DNA of 64,000 nucleotides from the NCBI RefSeq assembly GCF_900114705.1, contig NZ_FOTW01000004.1, positions 124,001-188,000 of the forward strand. The letters run 5' to 3'. This stretch comes from Rugamonas rubra (lineage in GTDB: Bacteria > Pseudomonadota > Gammaproteobacteria > Burkholderiales > Burkholderiaceae_D). A model generated the notes under the pieces. That model was not told the DNA's origin. It did no database searches and was given only the letters and a program-made list of their open reading frames with translations. The translations under genes and the position numbers were made by a program. Of this stretch, positions 32,670-40,899 are shown in pieces (the first letter of the stretch is position 1; each line of letters begins with the position of its first letter).

Positions 32670-34022
32670 ATGAACGACTCCGTATTTACCCACAGCCAGG
32701 ACCAATTGAAACAACTCGCCCGCGACGTCATGACGTTCGCCCGGGAGAAGGGCGGCACCGATTGCGCCGTCGAAATCAGCGAGGGCAGCGGGCTGTCGGT
32801 GTCTGTGCGCAAGAGCAAGATCGAGACCATCGAGCAGAACAAGGACAAGGGCATGGGCGTGACGGTCTTCATCGGCCAAAAGCGCGGCAACGCCAGCACC
32901 TCCGACTTCTCGCCGGCGGCGCTGCGCGCCACCGTCGAGGCGGCCTACAACATCGCCTGCTTCACCGCCGACGACGACTGCGCCGGCCTGGCCGACGCCG
33001 ACATGCTGGAAATGGCGCCGCAGGACCTCAAACTGTTTTACCCGTGGACCATCTCCACCGAGGAGGCGGTCGCCCTGGCCCAGCGCGCCGAGGCGGCCGC
33101 CTTCGCCGTCGACCCGCGCATCAGCAACAGCGAGGGCGCCGGCGTCCACGTGCAGCAGTCGCACTTCGTCGCCGCCAACTCGCGCGGCTTCATCGGCGGC
33201 TACCCGTATTCGCGCCACACCCTGTCGGTCGCGCCGATCGCCGGCAAGGGCGCCAAGATGCAGCGCGACGACTGGTACACCTCGGTGCGCGACCCGGCCA
33301 AGATGAGCTCGGCCGAAGCCGTCGGCCGCTACGCCGCCGAGCGCGCCCTGGCGCGCCTGAACGCGCGCAAGCTCGACACCCGCACCTGCCCGGTGCTGTT
33401 CGAGGCGCCGCTGGCGGCCGGCCTGCTGGGCGCCTTCGTCCAGGCCACCTCGGGCGGCGCGCTGTACCGCAAGTCGAGCTTCCTGCTCGACTCGCTGGGC
33501 ACGTCCGTGTTCCCCTCGCACATCCAGGTCAAGGAAGACCCGCACGTGGTCGGCGCGGTCGGCTCGGCGCCGTTCGACGAGGAGGGCGTGCGCACCGTCA
33601 AGCGCGACGTGGTCAAGGACGGCGTGGTGCAGGGCTATTTCCTGTCGACCTATTCGGCGCGCAAGCTGGGCATGCAAACCACCGGCAACGCCGGCGGCTC
33701 GCACAACCTGTCGCTCACCTCCAGCCTGACCGAGCCGTCGGACGACTTCGTCGCCATGCTCAAGAAGATGGGCACCGGCCTGCTGGTCACCGAGCTGATG
33801 GGCCAGGGCACCAACTACGTCACCGGCGACTACTCGCGCGGCGCCTCCGGCTTCTGGGTCGAGAACGGCATCATCCAATACCCGGTCGAGGAGATCACCA
33901 TCGCCGGCAACATGAAGGACATGCTGGCGCAGATCGTCGCCGTCGGCGCCGACGTGCTGGTGCGCGGCACCAAGCAGACCGGCTCGATCCTGCTCGAAAA
34001 CATGGTGGTGGCCGGCGGCTAG
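32670..34022 (+). CDS. pmbA: Metalloprotease PmbA/TldE
   Basis: TldE/PmbA forms a heterodimer with TldD that degrades unfolded peptides, including maturation of some modified peptides. The 450-residue protein starts with TDCAVEISEGSGLSVSVRKS, and has YSRHTLSVAPIAG, GGALYRKSSFLLDSLG and GGSHNLSLTSS segments typical of TldE; TldE lacks the zinc-binding HExxxH of TldD and none is seen here. ATG 32670 is at the family start. tldD is not in the window. Confidence 0.93.
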   Translation: MNDSVFTHSQDQLKQLARDVMTFAREKGGTDCAVEISEGSGLSVSVRKSKIETIEQNKDKGMGVTVFIGQKRGNASTSDFSPAALRATVEAAYNIACFTADDDCAGLADADMLEMAPQDLKLFYPWTISTEEAVALAQRAEAAAFAVDPRISNSEGAGVHVQQSHFVAANSRGFIGGYPYSRHTLSVAPIAGKGAKMQRDDWYTSVRDPAKMSSAEAVGRYAAERALARLNARKLDTRTCPVLFEAPLAAGLLGAFVQATSGGALYRKSSFLLDSLGTSVFPSHIQVKEDPHVVGAVGSAPFDEEGVRTVKRDVVKDGVVQGYFLSTYSARKLGMQTTGNAGGSHNLSLTSSLTEPSDDFVAMLKKMGTGLLVTELMGQGTNYVTGDYSRGASGFWVENGIIQYPVEEITIAGNMKDMLAQIVAVGADVLVRGTKQTGSILLENMVVAGG

Positions 34023-34030
34023 ACCGCCAC

Positions 34031-34050
34031 GGGGCGCGCCGCCGCGCCCC
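34031..34050. terminator. Possible terminator hairpin after pmbA
   Basis: GGGGCGCG and CGCGCCCC form a stable stem around four bases just after the pmbA stop, but the following sequence is only weakly T-rich. Confidence 0.4.
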
Positions 34051-34212
34051 GACTGTTGTTTGTCCATGCCCGATGGCCGCCCCGCGCGGCCATTGTCGTT
34101 TGCGCCGCCATATTTTCGTTGCGCGCATCAGGGACTGCTCATACACTGTGGCCAGCATGTAGCAATGCTGTAACGTTTTCGTAACGTCAAAAAACACTAG
34201 GAGACTTTAGGT

Positions 34213-35307
34213 ATGGAACGTCGTTCCTTTCTGAAAAAAGCAGCAGTCGGCGCCGGCGCCGGCGCCATCGCAGCACCCGCCCTGGCGGCCGACGCATTGC
34301 CGACCATTAACTGGCGGCTGGCCTCGAGCTTCCCCAAGTCGCTCGACACCATCTTCGGCGCCGCCGACACCTTCACCAAGCGCGTCGCCGCGCTGACCGG
34401 CGGCAAGTTCAACATCCGCAGCTTCGCCGCCGGCGAGATCGTGCCGGGCCTGCAGGTGATGGACGCGGTCCAGGCCGGCACCGTCGAGATGGGCCACAGC
34501 GCCTCGTACTACTACTTCGGCAAGGACGCCACCTTCGCCTTCGACTGCGCCGTGCCCTTCGGCCTGACCTCGCGCCAGCACACCGCCTGGTACGACCAGG
34601 GCGGCGGACGCGAGCTGACGCGCGAGTTCTTCAAGGGCTACGGCATCATCAACTTCCTCGGCGGCAACTCGGGCACCCAGATGGGCGGCTGGTTCCGCAA
34701 GGAGATCAAGTCGGTGGCTGATTTGAAGGGCACCAAGATGCGCGTCGGCGGCTTCGCCGGCCGCGTGCTCGAGCGCCTCGGCCTGGTGCCACAACAGCTG
34801 GCCGGCGGCGACATCTACCCGGCGCTGGAGAAGGGCACCATCGACGCCGCCGAATGGGTCGGCCCCTACGACGACGAGAAGCTGGGCTTCTTCAAGGTCG
34901 CGCCCTACTACTACGCGCCGGGCTGGTGGGAGGCGGGCGCCTCGTTCTCCTTCTACGTCGGCATCAAGGAGTGGGAAAAGCTGCCCAAGGAATACCAGGC
35001 GGCGCTGGAGGTGGCCACCTACGAGGCCCACGTGGTGATGCAGGCCGAGTACGACGCGCGCAACCCGGCCGCGCTGGCCCGTCTGCTGAAGAACGGCGTC
35101 AAGCTGCGCAACTTCCCCAAGGACACGATGGACGCCTGCTACAAGGCCGCCAACGACGTCATGAACGAGGAAGCGGCGAAGAACGCCAAGTTCAAGAAAA
35201 TCTACGAGCCGTGGAAGCGTTTCCGCCAGGACCAGAACCAGTGGGCCTCGGTGGCCGAGGCGACCATGCAGAACTACCTGATCAGCGCCGGACGCGGCGG
35301 CAAGTAA
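34213..35307 (+). CDS. TRAP transporter substrate-binding protein, Tat-exported
   Basis: The 364-residue DctP-type periplasmic binding protein begins MERRSFLKKAAVG, a twin-arginine signal (RRSFLKK), then APALAA. The mature part (WRLASSFPKSLDTIFGAA; VADLKGTKMRVGGFAGRVLE; GTIDAAEWVGPYDDEKLGF) resembles TakP-like keto-acid binding proteins. No small or large TRAP membrane subunit genes are beside it. A close paralogue is at 47518, with almost the same first nine codons and most motifs unchanged. AGGAG precedes the start. The ligand is not known; a keto acid or other organic anion is likely. Confidence 0.9.
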   Translation: MERRSFLKKAAVGAGAGAIAAPALAADALPTINWRLASSFPKSLDTIFGAADTFTKRVAALTGGKFNIRSFAAGEIVPGLQVMDAVQAGTVEMGHSASYYYFGKDATFAFDCAVPFGLTSRQHTAWYDQGGGRELTREFFKGYGIINFLGGNSGTQMGGWFRKEIKSVADLKGTKMRVGGFAGRVLERLGLVPQQLAGGDIYPALEKGTIDAAEWVGPYDDEKLGFFKVAPYYYAPGWWEAGASFSFYVGIKEWEKLPKEYQAALEVATYEAHVVMQAEYDARNPAALARLLKNGVKLRNFPKDTMDACYKAANDVMNEEAAKNAKFKKIYEPWKRFRQDQNQWASVAEATMQNYLISAGRGGK

Positions 35308-35330
35308 GCCGTCCCGCCCCGCAGCCAGCG

Positions 35331-35357
35331 AACCCGCCTCCCGGCGGGTTTTTTTTA
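35331..35357 (+). terminator. Intrinsic terminator after the TRAP binding-protein gene
   Basis: AACCCGCC and GGCGGGTT around TCCC, then a T-run. Confidence 0.92.
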
Positions 35358-35381
35358 CCCCCACCCCGGGACGCGGAAGCC

Positions 35382-35411
35382 GGGGTCTGACCCCATGCGG
35401 GGTCAGACCCC
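35382..35411. repeat. GGGGTCAGACCCC-type palindrome, copy 3
   Basis: GGGGTCTGACCCC, loop ATGC, GGGGTCAGACCCC. Same orientation as copy 2. It sits just after a terminator and 66 bp from the end of the next (convergent) gene. Confidence 0.92.
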
Positions 35412-35476
35412 TCTGCTTGCGGGGTAAGGCCAGCGTCCCGCGAACAACGTGAAACCTATTCCCGGCGCGCCGGCCC

Positions 35477-36286
35477 TCAGGGCAGCTCGCCCTCCCACTT
35501 GGCGCGCAGGCGCTCGAGCGCGCCGTCGGCGCGCAGCTGGACGATGGCCGCGCGCAGGCGCTCGGCCAGCTCGGGCGCCAGCTGGCGCGAGGCCATCATG
35601 TGCAGGCCCTCGCTGAGGATGGGCGGCGACAGCAGCTTGATCCGGTTGTCCATGCCGGCCCGGCTGATCTCCCACTGGATGCCGGGCGCGCGGTGCAGGT
35701 AGAAGCGGCCGCGTCCGGCCAGCAGCTTGTTGAAGTTGGTGGCCGAGTCGTTGCCGCCGTCGTCGACGCGCAGGCCGCCGATGCGCTTGAGGCGCTGGGC
35801 GATGCCGAAGCCGTGCATGACCAGCACGGTGCCCCGCGCGCCGAGCCGGCGCACGTCGTCCCAGTCCTTGACGCGCACCTGGTCGTCGGCGCGCACGGCC
35901 AGGTAGAAGTTGGCCGGGAACAGCGCCGGCTCGATGAAGTGGAAGCGCGCCTCGCGCTCGGGCGTGCGCAGCAGCGCGCAGGCGACGTCCAGCGTGCCCG
36001 CCGCCAGCCCGGCCTCGACCCGGGGGACCGGCAACCAGTGCTGGGTGCCGACGAAGCGCAGCTCCGGATCGAGCCGCTCGATGGCCTGCAGGATGTCGAT
36101 GCACAGGCCGACCACCTGCGCGCCGGCGGGGCCGTGGCGGGCGACGAATTTCGGCGCCGTGGCGTCCTGCGCGGCGGTGCGCAGCTCGACCGCGCCGGCG
36201 CCGCCGGCCCACAGCAGCAGGGCCAGCGCGGCGGCGGCGCGCCGGCCGGTGCTGCGGCGGCGCAAGGGGGCGGATGACACGTGCAT
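35477..36286 (-). CDS. Family 3 extracellular solute-binding protein
   Basis: The 269-residue protein has a signal peptide (ALALLLWAGGAGAVE) and the two-lobed SBP-3 pattern (VVGLCIDILQAIERLDPELRF; FHFIEPALFPANFYLAVRADD; VKDWDDVRRLGARGTVLVMHG). It may serve an amino-acid ABC system or act as a periplasmic sensor; no permease or ATPase gene is adjacent. It lies on the minus strand 66 bp after the LysR gene and might be its co-transcribed partner. Confidence 0.78.
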   Translation of the reverse strand: MHVSSAPLRRRSTGRRAAAALALLLWAGGAGAVELRTAAQDATAPKFVARHGPAGAQVVGLCIDILQAIERLDPELRFVGTQHWLPVPRVEAGLAAGTLDVACALLRTPEREARFHFIEPALFPANFYLAVRADDQVRVKDWDDVRRLGARGTVLVMHGFGIAQRLKRIGGLRVDDGGNDSATNFNKLLAGRGRFYLHRAPGIQWEISRAGMDNRIKLLSPPILSEGLHMMASRQLAPELAERLRAAIVQLRADGALERLRAKWEGELP

Positions 36287-36352
36287 GGGCGGATCTTTCC
36301 GGGGAAGGTGGCCGCGGGTGGCCAGCGTGCCGGACCATTGTACTGCGGAACA

Positions 36353-37282
36353 CTACGTAGTTGCCGTAAATGCCACGAGATTGCGTTGAGGAATTGCCAC
36401 ACCGGCCCGGCGCCGCCGCGCCGGCTTGGCGGCCGGTTCCGCCATCGCGCGCAGCAGTGCGCCGAAGGCGCGCGCCGCCGGCGTCGGCTCGGCGGCGCGC
36501 CAGACCAGCGCGAAATCGGCCGCCGGCAGCGGCGGCAGGCCGTATTCGCCGTCGACCAGGCGCATGCCCGGCTTCAGGTCGCCCGGCAACTGCACCGTCA
36601 CGCCCAGCCCCGCCAGCACCGCCGTGCGGATGCCCTCCGGGCTGGGCGAGGTGAAGGCGATGTGGCTGGCCAACGCCGTGGCGGCCAGCGCCGTGTCGGC
36701 CACGCGGCGGTTGACGCAGGGCTTGGGCGCCAACACCAGCGGCAGCGAGGCGCCCGGCGCCGGCGCGAAGCCGGCGGCGGCGGTCCAGACGAAGCGGGTG
36801 CGGCGCAGCACGTCGACGGCCGGCGCGCTGTCGGGCTCGGCCAGGACGACGGCCAGGTCCAGTTCGCCCGCCTCGGTCATCGCCCGCAGGTCCAGGTAGG
36901 TGCCGACCTGCACGTCGAGCCGCACGGCGGGGCAGTCGCGCGAGAACTGGCCCAGCAGGGCCGGCAGGCGCTCGCCCATGAAGGTCTCCGGCACGCCGAA
37001 GCGCAGCACGCCGGCCAGCGCCGACGGCTGGAAGCGGCGCGCCAGCGCGTCGAGCGCGTCGAGCGCCTGGCGGGCGTGGCGCAGGAACTCGTGGCCGTCC
37101 TCGGTCAGCGCCAGGCTGCGCGTACTACGCAGCAGCAAGGGCCGGCCGGCCTGCTCCTCCAGCCGGCGGATCTGGTGGCTGACGGCCGACTGGGTCAGGT
37201 GCAGCCGCCGCGCCGCGCGGGTGAAGCCGCCGGCCTCGGTCACGGCGACGAAGGCGCGCAGGAGGGAGGGATCGAAGTCCAT
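36353..37282 (-). CDS. LysR-family transcriptional regulator
   Basis: The 309-residue protein has the LysR HTH at residues 3-60 (LLRAFVAVTEAGGFTRAARR; LTQSAVSHQIRRLEEQAG) and a substrate-binding domain from about residue 92. It is divergent from an MFS exporter gene 142 bp away and most likely controls it. The inducer is unknown. Confidence 0.93.
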   Translation of the reverse strand: MDFDPSLLRAFVAVTEAGGFTRAARRLHLTQSAVSHQIRRLEEQAGRPLLLRSTRSLALTEDGHEFLRHARQALDALDALARRFQPSALAGVLRFGVPETFMGERLPALLGQFSRDCPAVRLDVQVGTYLDLRAMTEAGELDLAVVLAEPDSAPAVDVLRRTRFVWTAAAGFAPAPGASLPLVLAPKPCVNRRVADTALAATALASHIAFTSPSPEGIRTAVLAGLGVTVQLPGDLKPGMRLVDGEYGLPPLPAADFALVWRAAEPTPAARAFGALLRAMAEPAAKPARRRRAGVAIPQRNLVAFTATT

Positions 37283-37308
37283 GCTGTCCGATATATGAAG
37301 GGAATTAC

Positions 37309-37330
37309 TGAATGATACAAAATTTATTCA
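37309..37330. promoter_or_regulatory. Inverted repeat TGAAT-N12-ATTCA, possible LysR operator
   Basis: An AT-rich inverted repeat in the lysR-MFS divergent gap contains a T-N11-A core as expected for LysR proteins. It is 27 bp from the lysR start and about 95 bp from the MFS start. Confidence 0.45.
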
Positions 37331-37424
37331 TTTCCGTCATCGGAGCTGTTTCCCCATACTGCCAGCCTGGGGCCGCGCCGCGCCGCCCGGCCCCGCCCGC
37401 CAACACCACATGGAAGGAATGACG

Positions 37425-38969
37425 ATGAGCCCACCCCGCTCCAACAAAAACAAGTTCGCCCTGGCGGCGATCTGCCTGGCCTCGCTGATGTTCGGCCTGG
37501 AGATCTCCAGCGTGCCGGTGGCGTTGCCCGCCCTGGAGCGGCTGCTGCACGCCGATTTCCAGGACCTGCAATGGATCATGAACGCCTACACGCTGGCCTG
37601 CACCGCCGTGCTGATGGCGACCGGCGCGCTGGCCGACCGCTACGGCCGCAAGCGCCTGTTCGTCGGCAGCACCGCCACCTTCGGCCTGGCCTCGCTGCTG
37701 TGCGGGCTGGCCGACGGCGCCGCCGTGCTGATCGCCGCCCGCGCGCTGCAAGGCGTGGCCGGCGGCGCCATGCTGATCTGCGCGCTGGCCATCCTGTCGC
37801 AGCAGTTCCAGGACGGCCGCGAGCGCGGCCAAGCCTTCGCCGCCTGGGGCGTGGTGTTCGGCGTCGGCCTCGGTTTCGGCCCCATCATCGGCGGCGCGAT
37901 CGTCGCGCTGTGCGGCTGGCAGTGGGTGTTCCTGGTCCACCTGCCGCTCGCCGTGTTGACCCTGGCGCTGCTGTTCGCCGGTGTCGAGGAGTCGCGCGAC
38001 CCGCACGCCGCGCGGCTCGACGTGGCGGGCATCGCCACGCTGTCGCTGGCCGTGTTGGGGCTGACCTACGGCATCACGCGGGGCGCGGCGCCGGCCAGCG
38101 GCGGCCTGGGCGCCGTCGCGCTGGCCAGCGCCGCCAGCTTGGCCGCCTTCGTCGTCGTCGAGCGGCGCCGCGCGCATCCGATGATGGATTTTTCGGTCTT
38201 CCGCATCCGCGCCTTCTGCGGCGCGCTGCTCGGCTCGATGGGCATGAACTTCAGCTACTGGCCGTTCATGATCTATCTGCCGATCTACTTTCAAAGCGTG
38301 CTGGGCTATGGCAGCGTGGCGGCCGGCCTCTCGCTGCTGGCCTACACCCTGCCGACGCTGCTGCTGCCGCCGCTGGGCGAGCGCCTGGCGCGGCGCTACT
38401 CGGCCGGCGTGGTGATCCCGGCGGGACTGTTCACCATCGGCCTGGGCTTCCTGTTGATGCGCCATGGCGCCGGCCTGGCCTCGGCCAGCTGGCTGAGCCT
38501 GCTGCCAGGCGCGCTGCTGGCCGGCGCCGGCCTGGGCATCACCAACACCCCGGTGAGCAACACCACCACCGGCTCGGTGCCCGGCAACCGCGCCGGCATG
38601 GCCTCCGGCATCGACATGAGCGCGCGCATGATCTCGCTGGCCGTCAACATCGCCTTGATGGGATTGATCCTGTTGGCCGGCATCACCGCGTATGTGCAGC
38701 GCAGCCTGCCGGGCGCGCTCGACGCCGCCACCTTGCGCGCGCTGGCCGAGCGGATCGCCGGCGGCGATCTGGCGGCCGTCGGCGCGGGTCTGCCGGCCGC
38801 CGTCGCCGGGCAGGTCGGCGGCGTCGCGCGCGGCGCCCTGGCGCAAGGATTCGCATGGGTGATGTTGTATGGCGGCCTGGGCGCGTGGCTGCTCGCCGGC
38901 CTCAGCTGGCTGACCTTCGCGCCGCGCGCCCGGCCGGGTGGCGCCGTGGCGGCGCCGCCGAGCCGCTAG
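37425..38969 (+). CDS. MFS transporter, DHA2 (14-helix) drug:H+ antiporter family
   Basis: The 514-residue protein has about 14 membrane helices and DHA2 motifs: LDxxxVNVALP-like LEISSVPVALPALERL, LADRYGRKRLFVGS (motif A) and GVVFGVGLGFGPIIGGA (motif C). Such proteins export drugs or dyes. Of three ATGs I chose 37425, six bases after GGAAGGA. Its stop overlaps by four bases the stop of the convergent cytochrome gene. Regulation is probably by the divergent LysR protein. Confidence 0.88.
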   Translation: MSPPRSNKNKFALAAICLASLMFGLEISSVPVALPALERLLHADFQDLQWIMNAYTLACTAVLMATGALADRYGRKRLFVGSTATFGLASLLCGLADGAAVLIAARALQGVAGGAMLICALAILSQQFQDGRERGQAFAAWGVVFGVGLGFGPIIGGAIVALCGWQWVFLVHLPLAVLTLALLFAGVEESRDPHAARLDVAGIATLSLAVLGLTYGITRGAAPASGGLGAVALASAASLAAFVVVERRRAHPMMDFSVFRIRAFCGALLGSMGMNFSYWPFMIYLPIYFQSVLGYGSVAAGLSLLAYTLPTLLLPPLGERLARRYSAGVVIPAGLFTIGLGFLLMRHGAGLASASWLSLLPGALLAGAGLGITNTPVSNTTTGSVPGNRAGMASGIDMSARMISLAVNIALMGLILLAGITAYVQRSLPGALDAATLRALAERIAGGDLAAVGAGLPAAVAGQVGGVARGALAQGFAWVMLYGGLGAWLLAGLSWLTFAPRARPGGAVAAPPSR

Positions 38970-39439
38970 TGGCTGCGGTGCGGGCTGCCGCGCCGCCCCA
39001 GCGCCACGTGCAGCGCGATCAGCAGACCCATCGCCAGGCCGACGATCCAGTGCGTCGCCGACCAGAGCGGCCGGTCGGCCTCGCCGGTGAGGTAGTACAG
39101 GCCGTAGCCGCTGACGGTCAGCAGCGACAGCGTGAGCAGCATGCCCCAGCCGGTGGCCAGGTTGCGGCCGGCCTTCAGGGCGCGGCGGATGTGCGCGTTC
39201 ATCAGGCTGCCGACGAAGAACAGCATCACCATCGCGGCGCCGCCGTGCAGCTTCATCGCCCACGGTTCGAGCGGGTGGATGGTTTCGCCGAACTGGCCGA
39301 CCGGGCGCATGAAGTAGCGCGCCAGCAGCCAGCCGGCGCCGCTGGCCAGCAGCGCGAAACAGCCGAGATAGATGCAGCGCCTGTGCCAGCGTTCCAGGCG
39401 CAGATTGATGTGGTGGCGGGAGTGGTGGGAAGGATGCAT
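38966..39439 (-). CDS. Small four-helix membrane cytochrome (DUF4405-like)
   Basis: The 157-residue protein has about four membrane helices with histidines placed inside or at the ends of helices: H65 (KLHGGAAM), H83 (NAHIRRAL), H130 (SATHWIVG) and H144 (IALHVALG). Four such histidines could hold two b-type haems. It resembles the DUF4405 proteins found with flavinylated partners, which pass electrons across the inner membrane. It is the last gene of the Fur-controlled set, four bases after apbE. The haem assignment is inference. Confidence 0.7.
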   Translation of the reverse strand: MHPSHHSRHHINLRLERWHRRCIYLGCFALLASGAGWLLARYFMRPVGQFGETIHPLEPWAMKLHGGAAMVMLFFVGSLMNAHIRRALKAGRNLATGWGMLLTLSLLTVSGYGLYYLTGEADRPLWSATHWIVGLAMGLLIALHVALGRRGSPHRSH

Positions 39440-39442
39440 CGC

Positions 39443-40357
39443 TCAGATTATAAGCGCTGTGGCCTGGAAGGCCCGCAGCGCCGGGTGCGCCACGTCGCCG
39501 CTGGCCAGCACCACCTTGGTCAGCGCGTCGGCCACGGCGCAGCTGGCGGCGCGCACCGAAACGCTGGGGCCGTGGCCGCGACCGGCCTTGTCGCCGGCGC
39601 GGCGACCGGCGGCCGCGCCGCCGTCAAGGTCGTCGCCGCCGACGGCGCCAGTGCCCGCCATGCCGGCCGGGCTGCCGTCGCGCCCGTCGACCAGCGCGCA
39701 GACCAGTTGGCCGTTGTGCGCGCGGGCCGAGAAGTAGCCGGCCGAGGTGGCCAGCGCCTCGTCGCGCAGCGCCAGCGTGGCGCCGACCCGGCCCGGGTCG
39801 CGCGGCGAGCGCAGCCGCACCGGCCAGGCGTCCGGCCCGATGGCGCGCAAGTCGCCGCCGGCGTTGACGCAAGCGCTGGCCACGCCGGCGCGTTGCAGGG
39901 CCGCCAGCGCCAAATCGACCGCGTAGCCCTTGGCGATGCCACCCAGATCGACCCAGCCCGGCGCCGCCTTGCGCACCGTGCCGCCGGCCTGGCAGCGCAG
40001 CACCGTCAGGCCGGGCCGGTAGCTCGGCGCCTCGTGCTGCGGCGCCGGCAGGCAGCCCCAGGCCACCAGGCGCGGCGCGCAGGCGATGTTGAAGATGTGG
40101 TCGGATTGGTCGGCGACGCGCTGCGCCAGTTGCAGCACCTGCCAGGTGTGGGGATGGACCGCCAGCACCTCGCTGGCCCAGGCGCGGTTGAGCCGCGCCA
40201 CGTCGCTGTCGGCGGCGTGGAAGCTCATCAGCCGGTGCACCAGCGCCACCTCGGCGAAGGCCTGCGAGATGGCCTGCTGCACCGCCTCGTCCGGCAGCGC
40301 GTCGGCCACCGAGATCTCGACCAGGGTGCCCAGCCAGGGCTGGGCGCGGCGCATCAT
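39443..40357 (-). CDS. apbE: FAD:protein FMN transferase
   Basis: ApbE attaches FMN to a Thr/Ser of a target protein, outside the cytoplasm. The 304-residue protein has family motifs RAQPWLGTLVEI, VDLGGIAKGYAVDLA, CVNAGGDLRAIG (FAD pocket), EALATSAGYFS and the late AVADALTKVVLASG. Between LVDGRDGSP and SVSVRAA there is a Gly/Ala-rich insert of about 30 residues that I do not recall from other ApbE proteins. No signal peptide is obvious in the chosen start. Its start overlaps the FMN-binding protein stop (ATGA), so enzyme and target are made together. Confidence 0.9.
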   Translation of the reverse strand: MMRRAQPWLGTLVEISVADALPDEAVQQAISQAFAEVALVHRLMSFHAADSDVARLNRAWASEVLAVHPHTWQVLQLAQRVADQSDHIFNIACAPRLVAWGCLPAPQHEAPSYRPGLTVLRCQAGGTVRKAAPGWVDLGGIAKGYAVDLALAALQRAGVASACVNAGGDLRAIGPDAWPVRLRSPRDPGRVGATLALRDEALATSAGYFSARAHNGQLVCALVDGRDGSPAGMAGTGAVGGDDLDGGAAAGRRAGDKAGRGHGPSVSVRAASCAVADALTKVVLASGDVAHPALRAFQATALII

Positions 40358-40887
40358 TTTTTCAGCACCGCCTGGGCGATGGCGGCGATGCGCCGCACGC
40401 CGTCGGTCAGGTGGCTGCAGGACAGGGTGGCGCCGCTGATGTTGGCGATACCCTCGCCGATGGCGATGCCGCCCTGCGCCGTCTTGCCGACGAACTGGCG
40501 GCGCCAGGCCGGCGTGCGGATCTCGCCGCCGTGGCTCTCGCGGTAGCTCAGCACCTCGACCTGGCGCACGCTGGCGTCCGGGTTGACGCCGACGGCGTAG
40601 GAGATCAGCTCGAACTTGCCGACCACGTCGTCGAGCACCATCCAGCCGAGCAGGGCGTCGCCCTTGTAGGCGCCGAACACGCGCCAGTTGACCGAACGCG
40701 CCGCCAGCCCGGCCAGCTTCTCCACCTGCTGCATCTGTGCCGTGTTGAGCGCCACGTTCTGCTCGCGGAAGGCGCCGGCCTCGGGGAACATCAGCTTTTG
40801 CGCCTGCTCGGCGCTCAGGTACTGGGTGGCGAACACCGGCGCGCAGGCGGCGCCGGCGGCCAGCGGAATCCACTGCAGATAGCGCAT
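40354..40887 (-). CDS. FMN-binding domain protein, probable ApbE target
   Basis: The 177-residue protein has an N-terminal signal (YLQWIPLAAGAACAPVFA) and an FMN-bind domain ending in NISGATLSCSH; T154 in SGAT is the expected covalent FMN site, as in NqrC/RnfG. The Asp normally three residues before SGAT is Ala here (A148). It is translationally coupled to apbE. It would carry electrons in the periplasm between the membrane cytochrome and other acceptors. Assignment by motif and neighbourhood. Confidence 0.88.
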   Translation of the reverse strand: MRYLQWIPLAAGAACAPVFATQYLSAEQAQKLMFPEAGAFREQNVALNTAQMQQVEKLAGLAARSVNWRVFGAYKGDALLGWMVLDDVVGKFELISYAVGVNPDASVRQVEVLSYRESHGGEIRTPAWRRQFVGKTAQGGIAIGEGIANISGATLSCSHLTDGVRRIAAIAQAVLKK

Positions 40888-40899
40888 GGCGGCCCCCGC

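Noticed and set aside
37305..39263. 652-codon minus-strand frame opposite the DHA2 transporter
   Set aside because: No recognisable domain; the plus strand carries a clear 14-helix transporter with known motifs.
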